Shown here: positions 1 through 7,197 of the stretch, piece by piece
How the letters are laid out: each line of letters opens with the position of its first letter
Numbering within the stretch: position 1 is the first letter of the stretch
Position numbers and translations under genes: made by a program
Notes under the pieces: model-generated
Told to the model about the DNA's origin: nothing
Seen by the model: the letters and a program-made list of their open reading frames with translations, nothing else
Database searches by the model: none
NCBI GenBank assembly: GCA_044464175.1
Contig: JBIQLO010000065.1
Span: 1 to 18,617, forward strand
Source of the DNA: JBIQLO01 sp044464175
GTDB lineage: Bacteria; Planctomycetota; Phycisphaerae; Tepidisphaerales; Tepidisphaeraceae
DNA length: 18,617 bases
Direction: 5' to 3'

Positions 1-54
1 CCATTTACCCCTGACCCCATGACATCCCCCCTTCCCCCCGCTATCCTCTCCCTC

Positions 55-783
55 ATGCCCCTTGAAATCCTCCCCAGCATGGACCTGCGCTCCGGCCGGA
101 TCGTTCGCCTCCAGCAGGGCGACTACGCCCGCCAGATCGACTACGACGCCGACCCCCTCGCCACCGCCGCCCGCTTCAAAGAGGCAGGCGCCCGTTGGAT
201 GCACCTCGTCGATCTCGACGGCGCCAAGGAGGGAACCCCCCAACAAACCGACCAGATCGCCCGCCTCATCGCCGCTTCCGGCCTGAACGTGCAGGTCGGC
301 GGCGGCATCCGCACCGCCGACGACATCCGCCGCCTCCGCGCCGCCGGCGCTCAACGCATCGTCGTCGGCACCGCCGCCTTTGAAAACTGGGACTGGTTCA
401 AATCCCTCGTTCACCAGCCCGAATTCGCCCAGCACCTGGTCCTGGCCATCGACGCCAAAGAGGGCATCATCGCCACCCGCGGCTGGACCGCCTCCAGCGG
501 CCGAAAAGCCGCCGACGTCGCCGCCGAAGTCACCGACTGGCCCCTGGCCGCCCTCCTCTATACCGATGTCGCCAAGGATGGCATGCTCGCCGGCCCCAAT
601 CTCGACCAGACCCGCCGCCTGGCCGAAGCCGGCCGCGTCCCCGTCATCGCCTCCGGCGGCGTCGGCAACCTCACCCATATCCAGCAACTGACCCAATTGC
701 CCGTCTGGGGCGCGATTGTCGGACGAAGCCTCTACGAAGGCACGCTGGACCTCGCCCAGGCCATCTCCCTCGCCGCCCGATAA
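55..783 (+). CDS. hisA: Phosphoribosylformimino-5-aminoimidazole carboxamide ribotide isomerase (HisA)
   Basis: HisA is a cytosolic TIM-barrel isomerase of histidine biosynthesis; it converts ProFAR to PRFAR by an Amadori rearrangement. The N-terminus reads ILPSMDLRSGRIVRLQQGDY, matching the family opening (I-L-P-x-x-D-L-x-x-G) and supplying the first catalytic Asp. AIDAKEG supplies the second Asp on strand 5. VGGGIR and ASGGVG are the phosphate-binding loops of the two half-barrels, and TDVAKDGMLAGPN is also typical. The ATG at 55 gives 242 residues and places the family opening at the usual distance. An in-frame ATG at 19 would add 12 residues; neither start has a clear ribosome-binding site. 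No other his gene lies in the window, and the genes that follow belong to surface polysaccharide synthesis, so the gene is probably functionally unrelated to them. Function is secure; the exact start is not. Confidence 0.95.
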   Translation: MPLEILPSMDLRSGRIVRLQQGDYARQIDYDADPLATAARFKEAGARWMHLVDLDGAKEGTPQQTDQIARLIAASGLNVQVGGGIRTADDIRRLRAAGAQRIVVGTAAFENWDWFKSLVHQPEFAQHLVLAIDAKEGIIATRGWTASSGRKAADVAAEVTDWPLAALLYTDVAKDGMLAGPNLDQTRRLAEAGRVPVIASGGVGNLTHIQQLTQLPVWGAIVGRSLYEGTLDLAQAISLAAR

Positions 784-813
784 TAAAATCCCCCAACTTC
801 CCGAAATTCACAG

Positions 814-843
814 TTGCTTTTCGGGGCAAATACATCATATTCT
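814..843 (+). promoter_or_regulatory. Possible sigma-70-type promoter of the exopolysaccharide locus
   Basis: TTGCTT (814-819) and TATTCT (838-843) are separated by 18 nt in a locally AT-rich patch just after hisA. This is the best -35/-10 pair I found ahead of the EPS genes. The match is only partial and rests on sequence inspection. It would give a leader of about 290 nt before the start at 1138. Confidence 0.35.
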
Positions 844-859
844 AACTTTGGTCAGCGAG

Positions 860-946
860 TCGGCCAGGTGCCGTCGGCGCTGGGTGCGGTCGGAAACTGC
901 TGTTTTGTTCCGGCTGAGGGCGAGGACCCCATCTCCTCGCGGCCGA
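860..946 (+). other. Foldable leader segment upstream of the EPS locus
   Basis: TCGGCC (860-865) can pair with GGCCGA (941-946) and enclose three local hairpins: GTGCC/GGCGC (868-880, 3-nt loop), GTCGGAA/TTCCGGC (889-914, one G-U pair) and a perfect 7-bp stem GCGAGGA/TCCTCGC (920-940, 7-nt loop). A small stem AGACC/GGTCT lies at 977-993. I do not recognise a known riboswitch or ncRNA family here. The sequence is GC-rich, so some pairing is expected by chance. The rest of the 784-1137 gap shows no gene I can support. Confidence 0.3.
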
Positions 947-1121
947 TGGAATCAAAACTTCGCCAGAGCATGAAAAAGACCCTTAGAAGGTCTGTCCCCT
1001 GATGGTTGGTTGTGGACGGTCTGCGGCCGGGCTGAGTCTATCGCACCCGACGCCCCGTCCCAGAACCATGCGGATCGGTCGGCGACAAAGTTCCCCGGCC
1101 AAATGTCCGAATGATGGAGAC

Positions 1122-1128
1122 AGGGGAG
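1122..1128 (+). promoter_or_regulatory. Ribosome-binding site deciding the glycosyltransferase start
   Basis: AGGGGAG lies 9 nt upstream of the ATG at 1138. The in-frame ATGs at 1111 and 1114 lie upstream of this site and have no purine-rich site of their own. This favours 1138 as the true start. Confidence 0.55.
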
Positions 1129-1137
1129 CGTGTTGTT

Positions 1138-3093
1138 ATGTCTTTCCGCTACGGCGATCTATCCTGGGACTCAGCCGACACGCTCAACGCGCCGACGGAA
1201 GAGGTACGGACCGTCTTCCGACCAAACACCCGCTCCCCCCACAAACACACCCCCCTCCCCACCGTCCGCCTCCGCGGTGTCAATCTCCACGCCATCACCG
1301 AAGCCGGCTGCATCCAGCACGTTCTCAACGCCTTGGACCAGGGCCACGGCGGTGTTGTCGTCACCCCCAATCTCGACCACCTGCGCCGATGCCTCAAGGA
1401 CATCCGCTTCGGCGCGCTCGTGGCCGAGGCCGATCTGGTCGTCGCCGACGGCATGCCCCTGATCTGGGCCAGCCGCCTCCAGGGCACTCCCCTGCCCGAG
1501 CGGGTCGCCGGGTCCGACCTGATCTCCAGCCTCAGCGCTGCCGCCGCTGAAAAGGGACGGTCTATCTTCCTGCTCGGCGGCGCCCCCAACACGGCCGAAG
1601 GCGCCGCCAGGGTGCTCCAGCAGCGCCATCCCAATCTCAAGATCGCCGGCACCCACTTTCCCCCCATGGGATTCGAGGAGGATGACAAGGCCATCGAGGC
1701 GATGATCGCCCAGCTGCAGGCCGCCAAGCCCGATATTGTTTACGTCGCCCTCGGCTCCCCCAAGCAGGAACTGCTCATCGAGCAGCTCCGCCGCCTGCTC
1801 CCCCAGGCCTGGTGGCTGGGCGTGGGCAACAGCTTCAGCTTCCTGTGCGGCCACGTTCCCCGCGCGCCCCTCTGGATGCAAAAAAGCGGGCTCGAATGGG
1901 CCCATCGGCTCATCCAGGAACCGCGGCGGCTCTTTAAGCGATATGTCGTCGTCGGGCTCCCCTTCGCCGTCTCCATGCTGGCGGTCGCCATCAGCCAGCG
2001 GGCCGCCCGGCGATTCAGTAAACGCGCGGAACCGGCCATGTTGCCCCCCACCCCCGCGCCGCAGCCGGTGGACGCCCCAGTCCCCGTTGCCCCGGCCGCC
2101 GCGTCCCCGCATGCCAACGGCAATGGCCGCCACGCCGTGCACACCAACGGCAAGGCCCACGCGCCGATCGCCCCTTCCCGCCGATCCGAGCAGGATGCGC
2201 TGCGCCGCCTGCGGGGCCTGATCCTCCTGGGCGGCTCGCTCCGTCCCACCTCCCTCAGCACCAGCATCGGACGCTCCATCCTCGACCTGCCCGTCGATGA
2301 GCGGGGCTCGATCCTCCAGCATTGGTGCTTGCAGGCCGCCGATCTGGCCAAGGCCGCCGCCTTGGATTCCCTCCCCATCCGCGTGCTGGTCGATCAGGTC
2401 TCCCCTCAGCCGGTGAGCCTTGCCGCGTCCGGTCCCTGTCCGATCCGGGTGGAGCAGGACCGCTCTGAATACCGCGGCACCGGAGGCGTCTTGGGCGACC
2501 TGGCCAACGAATACGGGAAAGACGACCTGGTGCTGATTGCCAACGCGGCCCAGATCATGCTCGATCCGCTTACCGCCATTGCCACCGCCCTGGATCGGTG
2601 TCAGGGCGAGGTCAGCCTCGTCGCCCACGAGGATGGCACGCCGGGTGGCTTGATGCTCCTGAACGGAGCGGCATTGCGGCTGATTCCCCAGGGGGGCTTT
2701 GTGGACATGAAGGAGCAGGCGCTGCCGCTGATCGCCTCGCACATCGAGGTGGGCGTGGTCCATCGCCGCCGCCCCACGGGACTGCCGATTCGCACCCTTG
2801 ACGACTACATCAACGCCCTGCGACAGCACCACGGACGCCGCGAGGGCAAGCGGCCCAGCACCGATCCCCTGGCCGAAGGATGGCGCCCCATCTTTTCGGT
2901 CATTGAGCCCGGCGCCGTGGTCGATCCCCTGGCCCGGATTCATGACTCGGTGGTGCTGGCCGGCGGACGGGTTGAGGCCGGCGCGGTGCTCGTACGATCG
3001 GTCGTCTGTCCCGGAGGCACCCTGCGGAAGGACCATCAGGCGGTGGATCAGTTTATAACCTTGGACAAGAACGCGTCGAGATGGCGGAACTAA
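1138..3093 (+). CDS. WecG/TagA/CpsF-family glycosyltransferase fused to a degenerate sugar nucleotidyltransferase with hexapeptide repeats
   Basis: Residues about 45-270 (651-residue protein) are a WecG/TagA/CpsF glycosyltransferase. This family adds a sugar from a nucleotide sugar to a lipid-linked acceptor on the inner face of the membrane. Visible motifs are TPNLDH (76-81), VADGMP with the conserved Asp104, LGSPKQE (205-211) and the C-terminal RLFKRY (264-269). A hydrophobic stretch at 270-286 may bind the membrane. A Pro/Ala/Asn-Gly linker (about 293-349) leads to a second module resembling NDP-sugar pyrophosphorylases: LILLGGSLRP (361-370), GTGGVL (447-452), and VDMKEQALP followed by a TLDDY segment. 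The usual nucleotide-binding loop looks degraded, so catalysis by this half is doubtful. Hexapeptide-like turns (588-624: VIEPGAVVDPLARIHDSVVL) end the protein. An ATG at 1111 would add nine residues. The first domain is clear; the second assignment is inference. Confidence 0.85.
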   Translation: MSFRYGDLSWDSADTLNAPTEEVRTVFRPNTRSPHKHTPLPTVRLRGVNLHAITEAGCIQHVLNALDQGHGGVVVTPNLDHLRRCLKDIRFGALVAEADLVVADGMPLIWASRLQGTPLPERVAGSDLISSLSAAAAEKGRSIFLLGGAPNTAEGAARVLQQRHPNLKIAGTHFPPMGFEEDDKAIEAMIAQLQAAKPDIVYVALGSPKQELLIEQLRRLLPQAWWLGVGNSFSFLCGHVPRAPLWMQKSGLEWAHRLIQEPRRLFKRYVVVGLPFAVSMLAVAISQRAARRFSKRAEPAMLPPTPAPQPVDAPVPVAPAAASPHANGNGRHAVHTNGKAHAPIAPSRRSEQDALRRLRGLILLGGSLRPTSLSTSIGRSILDLPVDERGSILQHWCLQAADLAKAAALDSLPIRVLVDQVSPQPVSLAASGPCPIRVEQDRSEYRGTGGVLGDLANEYGKDDLVLIANAAQIMLDPLTAIATALDRCQGEVSLVAHEDGTPGGLMLLNGAALRLIPQGGFVDMKEQALPLIASHIEVGVVHRRRPTGLPIRTLDDYINALRQHHGRREGKRPSTDPLAEGWRPIFSVIEPGAVVDPLARIHDSVVLAGGRVEAGAVLVRSVVCPGGTLRKDHQAVDQFITLDKNASRWRN

Positions 3094-3174
3094 GGCGTTT
3101 TCCGTAGTCTCGCGTCCCTGGTCCACAGCCTGAAATCGGACCACGGACCTTGGTCTACGGACAGCGAACGAACC

Positions 3175-4146
3175 ATGAGCGAGCAATCCCTCATTAGTGA
3201 TCACTGGAACCGATGGCACATCCTCCTGGCGGTGGTGCTGGCGGCCGTGGGCGTCTATGCCACCCGCGAGGCGTGGGCCGATATTTTCCACATCGCCTCC
3301 ACCGACGAGGAATACAGCCATATCTTCCTGGTCCCCATTGTCATGCTCTGGCTGATCTGGGTCCGCCGGATGCGCGTCCGCCACTGCAAACCCGCCTTCA
3401 CCCTCCTGGGCCCCATCGTCGTGGGGCTGGGGTGGATGGCTTCCTATTACGGCTTTTATCGCCTCAACGCCGCCAAAATCGACGCCATGACCGGTCCCAT
3501 GCATGTCCTGTTCACGGCCATGTACGGGTGCCTGCGCCTGGTCCACCTGCAGCACATGGGCCAGACCATGTGGCACATTGGGGCGGTCCTGGTCGTCCTG
3601 GGGTGCGTCCTGTCCGTGCTGGGCAAGAATGTCCTGTTTCGATTCTTTCCCGCCGTCCTGGTGCTGGTCTTCGTCATTCCGGTTCCCGGCATGATCCGCC
3701 AGAGCATCGCCCTGCCGCTGCAGGCATGGCTGGCCCAGATTTCCCAGGTTCTCCTGGAGGTCCTGGGCGTGGAAGTGGCACGGACCGGCAACCAGCTCAT
3801 CGTCAATCACACCCCGGTGGCGATCGCCGAAGCCTGCAATGGCCTGCGCATGGTCTTTGCGCTGATTCTTGTGGTATATGCCTTTGCGTTCGGCTTGCCA
3901 CTGCGCAACGGCGTGCGCGTCCTGCTGCTTTTGGCCAGCCCGCTGGTGGCGATGTTCTTCAACATTATCCGCATCCTCCCCACCGCCCTCCTCTACGGCT
4001 ACGAGTCCCGTTCGGTCGCCGATGCGTTTCACGACTATGCTGGGTGGATGATGTTGCCGATAACATTTGCAACGCTTTATGGATTGATCAAACTGTTAAA
4101 ATGGGCGATGGTGCCCGTGACAAAATATACTTTGGCGTCACAATAG
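3175..4146 (+). CDS. xrt: Exosortase (EpsH-family membrane transpeptidase)
   Basis: Exosortases are polytopic inner-membrane cysteine transpeptidase-like enzymes thought to cleave PEP-CTERM-type sorting signals and pass the protein to the cell surface, usually in bacteria with EPS loci. This 323-residue protein has about eight hydrophobic segments and the full catalytic set: Cys221 in AEACNGLRM, Arg266 in FFNIIRILP and His286 in FHDYAGWM. The length suits a single exosortase domain without a fused EpsI domain; an EpsI-like protein is encoded next. The ATG at 3175 has no strong ribosome-binding site, but the N-terminus runs well into the first membrane helix. The 81-nt gap to the previous gene contains only small inverted repeats (TGGTCC/GGACCA at 3119-3143) without a T-tract, so co-transcription is likely. 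The exosortase subtype cannot be assigned by eye. Confidence 0.93.
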   Translation: MSEQSLISDHWNRWHILLAVVLAAVGVYATREAWADIFHIASTDEEYSHIFLVPIVMLWLIWVRRMRVRHCKPAFTLLGPIVVGLGWMASYYGFYRLNAAKIDAMTGPMHVLFTAMYGCLRLVHLQHMGQTMWHIGAVLVVLGCVLSVLGKNVLFRFFPAVLVLVFVIPVPGMIRQSIALPLQAWLAQISQVLLEVLGVEVARTGNQLIVNHTPVAIAEACNGLRMVFALILVVYAFAFGLPLRNGVRVLLLLASPLVAMFFNIIRILPTALLYGYESRSVADAFHDYAGWMMLPITFATLYGLIKLLKWAMVPVTKYTLASQ

Positions 4147-4212
4147 AGAATCTATAGCCGTTGTAGGGGCTGAGTTGTCTCGGTCGCCCGTTCGCCGAAA
4201 ATGAGGCCTCTT

Positions 4213-4217
4213 GGAGG
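4213..4217 (+). promoter_or_regulatory. Ribosome-binding site of the EpsI-like gene
   Basis: GGAGG is placed 9 nt before the ATG at 4227 and supports that start. The preceding 66 nt after the exosortase stop show no terminator. Confidence 0.6.
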
Positions 4218-4226
4218 CATAAGGTC

Positions 4227-4934
4227 ATGAAGATACGACATTTGGGAGCCATTTCGATCGCCCCCCTGCTGTCCATGGGACTGCTGGTGGGCATGATTGG
4301 GCAGACCAGCGGCCATGTGAAGCCGGAGGATGTCGAGCCGTTCCACAAGCGGGCGCACGATGAAATCGCCAGCTATCCCTATTACGTGGGCACCTGGGTC
4401 GGGCAGGATGAAGAGGTGACGCAGGCGGCCGTGCAATTACTGCGGCCCAACTACATCCTCAGCCGCCGATACACCAACACCTCCGGGCACGGTCCCGCCC
4501 CCTATGGCAGTTTCCAGATACTGATCGTCCAGTGCCGCGACTCCCGCGACATGCTGGGTCACTACCCGCCGGTCTGCTATCCCGCCCACGGCCAGACCCT
4601 CGTCTCGGAAACGCCGCGCGACTGGCACATTGGCGACCTGACCATCAAGGGAACGGAGTATCACTTCTCCTATCGCAGTGCCGAGCAGGGCCTGCTCAAA
4701 CGCGTGGTTTACAATTTTCTGATCATCCCCGGCCGCGGAATCGCGCGCAACATGGATGCCGTGATGGCCGCCGCCGAGGATTATCAGGAACGCTATTACG
4801 GCGCGGCGCAATTTCAGCTGGTTTTCTCCGGAACCCTTTCGCAAGAGGACCGGGATTCGATTATGGAAAAGGTGGTCGGGGAGCGCCCCGACATCATCAA
4901 GGCGCTGATGTCCGGAGGGATTCATGGCAAATGA
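4227..4934 (+). CDS. EpsI-family exosortase-associated protein
   Basis: EpsI-family proteins occur next to exosortases, or fused to their C-terminus, in EPS loci; their biochemical role is not established. This 235-residue protein starts with a basic-hydrophobic segment (residues about 4-27) that should act as a signal anchor. The rest would lie outside the cytoplasmic membrane. The family landmark is the HYPPVCYPAHGQ segment (112-123), like the conserved P-x-x-C-Y-P-x-x-G region of EpsI, preceded by a YVGTWVGQD segment typical of the domain start. The position between the exosortase and the chain-length gene supports the call. The gene overlaps the next one by 11 nt, so the two are almost certainly translationally coupled. 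It is identified from motif and context rather than strong overall similarity. Confidence 0.82.
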   Translation: MKIRHLGAISIAPLLSMGLLVGMIGQTSGHVKPEDVEPFHKRAHDEIASYPYYVGTWVGQDEEVTQAAVQLLRPNYILSRRYTNTSGHGPAPYGSFQILIVQCRDSRDMLGHYPPVCYPAHGQTLVSETPRDWHIGDLTIKGTEYHFSYRSAEQGLLKRVVYNFLIIPGRGIARNMDAVMAAAEDYQERYYGAAQFQLVFSGTLSQEDRDSIMEKVVGERPDIIKALMSGGIHGK

Positions 4935-7197
4935 GATTCAACGTTCGCAGGGTTCGTATCTTCCGGCCGCCAGTGATGAGCCGTGGGCTCAGATGAGCGC
5001 GCCGGGGACGGACCCGTCACAGCAGTCACTCAAGCGGCTGCATCGCTTGTTCCGCGGACGCTATCTCCTGGCAATCGGGCTGGCCGTCCTGTTCGGCATG
5101 GGCGGCGGGCTGATTGGTTTCCTCTGCGCCAAGCCGGAATGGCGCAGCGTCGGACTGGTCCAGATCGATCCGGTGATCCCCAATCCCGGCAGTTCCATCG
5201 ACGTGGTGCGCCCGATGTGGGAGCAGTTCATCCGATCCCAGGAGGCGATGATCCAGAGCCAGGACGTCATCATCACCGCCATGGGCAGCGATGAGTGGCG
5301 CAGCACCAAGCGGGGCATGACCCCCACCGAAATCAGCGATTTCACCAAGAAGCTCGACGTCGCCTGGTTGCCCGGCACCTCCCTGATCCGCGTCTCCTTC
5401 ACCGATCCGAACAAGTCGGTACCCCAGCTGGCCACCCGATCCGTCATTCTCGCCTACCAGCGCAAATTCGCGGATCAGGACACCAATGAACTGACTCAGA
5501 AGCTCAATCTCAACGACTCCAAGCGCCGCGATCTGGAGCGGCAGTTGAAGGAGAAGCAGGACCTGATTCTCACCTACGGCCAGACGCTGGGCACCGACAC
5601 GCCCGAGCAGTACGTGGACCAGCGGCTCCAGGATTATGCCCACCTCCAGGCCCAGTTTAACCAGTCGGAAATCCAGTACACCATCGCCCTCCAGCAGCTC
5701 GAGACGCTGGAGAAGATGAAAAAATCGGCCGCCACGCAGCCCACGCAGATGTCCGTCGAACAGATGGCCGCCGTAGACCCCGGGCTGGCTTCGTTGATGA
5801 ACCAGCGTGACCAGCAGGAGACGTCCCTGGAACTGCTCCGCCGCCGCTATCTGCCCAACCATCCTCAGGTGCTGGACGCCAAATTGCGACTGGAGGACCT
5901 GGACGAGCGTATCAAGGAACGGGCCAAACTGTTCCGCACGAATGGCGGCCCGCCGCTCATGACCGATACCGGGCAACTGATCACCTCCCAGTACGTTCAG
6001 AGCCTCAAAATCCGCGCCGATGTGCTGCGGCAGAAGGTGGAGGAGATGAAGCAGACCACGCAGGACTTGGGGCGCATCCGTCTCCAGATCACCGCGGCGC
6101 GCAATGACATCGAGAGCCTCCAGTCGGAGCTGAAGGAGGTTGAGACCACCATCGAACGGCTCAATACCCAGCGCAGCTTCAGCAACAAAATCCGCATCGC
6201 CAGCTACGGCGACACCCCCTATGTGCCGGTCTTCGACAAGCGCAAGCAGTACGCCGCCATGGGCTTTCTCGGCGGCGCGGCCCTGCCCATCGCCCTGCTG
6301 CTGCTGATCGGGCTGATCGACCAGCGCTATCGCTACAGCGATGACGCCACCGAGACGGGCCTGGGCGGCATCAATCTGCTGGGCATCCTCCCCAACCTGC
6401 CGGACCTGCTGACCGACCCGGACCAGGCCGCCATCGCCGCCCACTGCGTCCACCAGATCCGCACCATGTTGCAGATCAACGGCGCGCAGCGACGGCAGGT
6501 CTTTGCCGTCACCAGTGCCACGCCGGGCGATGGCAAGACCAGCCTCAGCCTGGCGCTGGGCCTCAGCTTCGCCGCCAGCGGGTCGCGTACGCTCCTGATC
6601 GACTGTGACCTGGTCGGCGGCGGATTAACCGCCCGCTTGAATATGTCCGCCCCCACCGGCGTGCTGGAGGCGATCAACACCCGTTCCCTGATGGAGTATG
6701 TCCGCCCGACCGACATCGCGGACCTCTCCATCCTCCCCCTGGGCGATGCCCATACGCATCACGCCAGTTCCCTCTCGCCGGCCGCCCTGCGGCGTCTGGT
6801 CGACGAAGCGCGCAAGCACTTCGACACCATCCTCGTGGACACCGGCCCGATCCAGGGCAGCATCGAGGCCTCCTCGGTCTGCGCGGCGGCCGACGGCGTG
6901 GTGCTGGTCGTGGCCCGCGGCCAACAGCGCCCGCAGGTGGACCGTGCCATGGCCCACCTCCGCGCCATCGGGGCGAGCCTGGCCGGCGTCGTCTTCAACC
7001 GCGCCCAGTCGCGCGATTTCGACCGCTCGGTCAACCGGCTCTCGCTCTCGCGTTCCATCGCCCGCGGCAACGGGCACTCCACCGCCCCGGCCAACGGGCG
7101 GAGTTCCGGACGGTTCGGACCGGTCGCCAAGGCCGTGGCCACCAGCTACAAAGGACCCAACGAAGGCAATCCGATTCAAGATCATGACCAGGATTGA
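4924..7197 (+). CDS. Wzz/Wzc-type polysaccharide chain-length protein with P-loop (BY-kinase-like) domain
   Basis: Polysaccharide co-polymerases of the Wzc/GumC type control EPS chain length and export from the inner membrane. The 757-residue protein has membrane helix 1 at about 47-69, a long periplasmic coiled-coil-rich region (about 180-420) and membrane helix 2 at about 444-465. A cytoplasmic P-loop ATPase domain follows, with Walker A ATPGDGKTS (532-540), Walker A' LLIDCD (557-562) and Walker B ILVDTGP (636-642). This resembles bacterial tyrosine kinases of the Wzc/CapB group. The C-terminal tail lacks the Tyr cluster that Wzc proteins autophosphorylate; only one Tyr (742) is visible in the last 60 residues. 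A GGAGGG site at 4914-4919 supports the ATG at 4924, inside the end of the EpsI-like gene. The 3' end overlaps the next gene by 14 nt. Confidence 0.9.
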   Translation: MANEIQRSQGSYLPAASDEPWAQMSAPGTDPSQQSLKRLHRLFRGRYLLAIGLAVLFGMGGGLIGFLCAKPEWRSVGLVQIDPVIPNPGSSIDVVRPMWEQFIRSQEAMIQSQDVIITAMGSDEWRSTKRGMTPTEISDFTKKLDVAWLPGTSLIRVSFTDPNKSVPQLATRSVILAYQRKFADQDTNELTQKLNLNDSKRRDLERQLKEKQDLILTYGQTLGTDTPEQYVDQRLQDYAHLQAQFNQSEIQYTIALQQLETLEKMKKSAATQPTQMSVEQMAAVDPGLASLMNQRDQQETSLELLRRRYLPNHPQVLDAKLRLEDLDERIKERAKLFRTNGGPPLMTDTGQLITSQYVQSLKIRADVLRQKVEEMKQTTQDLGRIRLQITAARNDIESLQSELKEVETTIERLNTQRSFSNKIRIASYGDTPYVPVFDKRKQYAAMGFLGGAALPIALLLLIGLIDQRYRYSDDATETGLGGINLLGILPNLPDLLTDPDQAAIAAHCVHQIRTMLQINGAQRRQVFAVTSATPGDGKTSLSLALGLSFAASGSRTLLIDCDLVGGGLTARLNMSAPTGVLEAINTRSLMEYVRPTDIADLSILPLGDAHTHHASSLSPAALRRLVDEARKHFDTILVDTGPIQGSIEASSVCAAADGVVLVVARGQQRPQVDRAMAHLRAIGASLAGVVFNRAQSRDFDRSVNRLSLSRSIARGNGHSTAPANGRSSGRFGPVAKAVATSYKGPNEGNPIQDHDQD

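Noticed and set aside
3119..3155. Inverted repeats TGGTCC/GGACCA and GACC/GGTC before the exosortase gene, considered as a terminator
   Set aside because: The stems are short, the first loop is 14 nt and no T-tract follows. It lies in a probable operon.
1171..4032. A 953-codon open frame on the minus strand, antisense to the glycosyltransferase and exosortase genes
   Set aside because: The plus strand carries recognisable catalytic motifs throughout. The minus-strand product is low-complexity (Gly/Asp/Gln/His-rich) and is the expected shadow of GC-rich codons with few stops.
3213..4157. A long open frame on the plus strand overlapping the exosortase in another frame
   Set aside because: The product is Pro/Arg/His/Gly-rich without domains, while the other frame has the full exosortase triad and membrane helices.
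5026..6453. A 475-codon minus-strand frame antisense to the chain-length protein
   Set aside because: It is a low-complexity shadow; the plus strand has a coherent Wzz/Wzc layout with membrane helices and Walker motifs.
6698..7183. An upstream extension of the sugar-transferase frame
   Set aside because: It lies wholly within the P-loop domain of the chain-length gene and encodes Ser/Pro/Arg-rich sequence. The ATG at 7184 overlaps the upstream stop in the usual coupled fashion.
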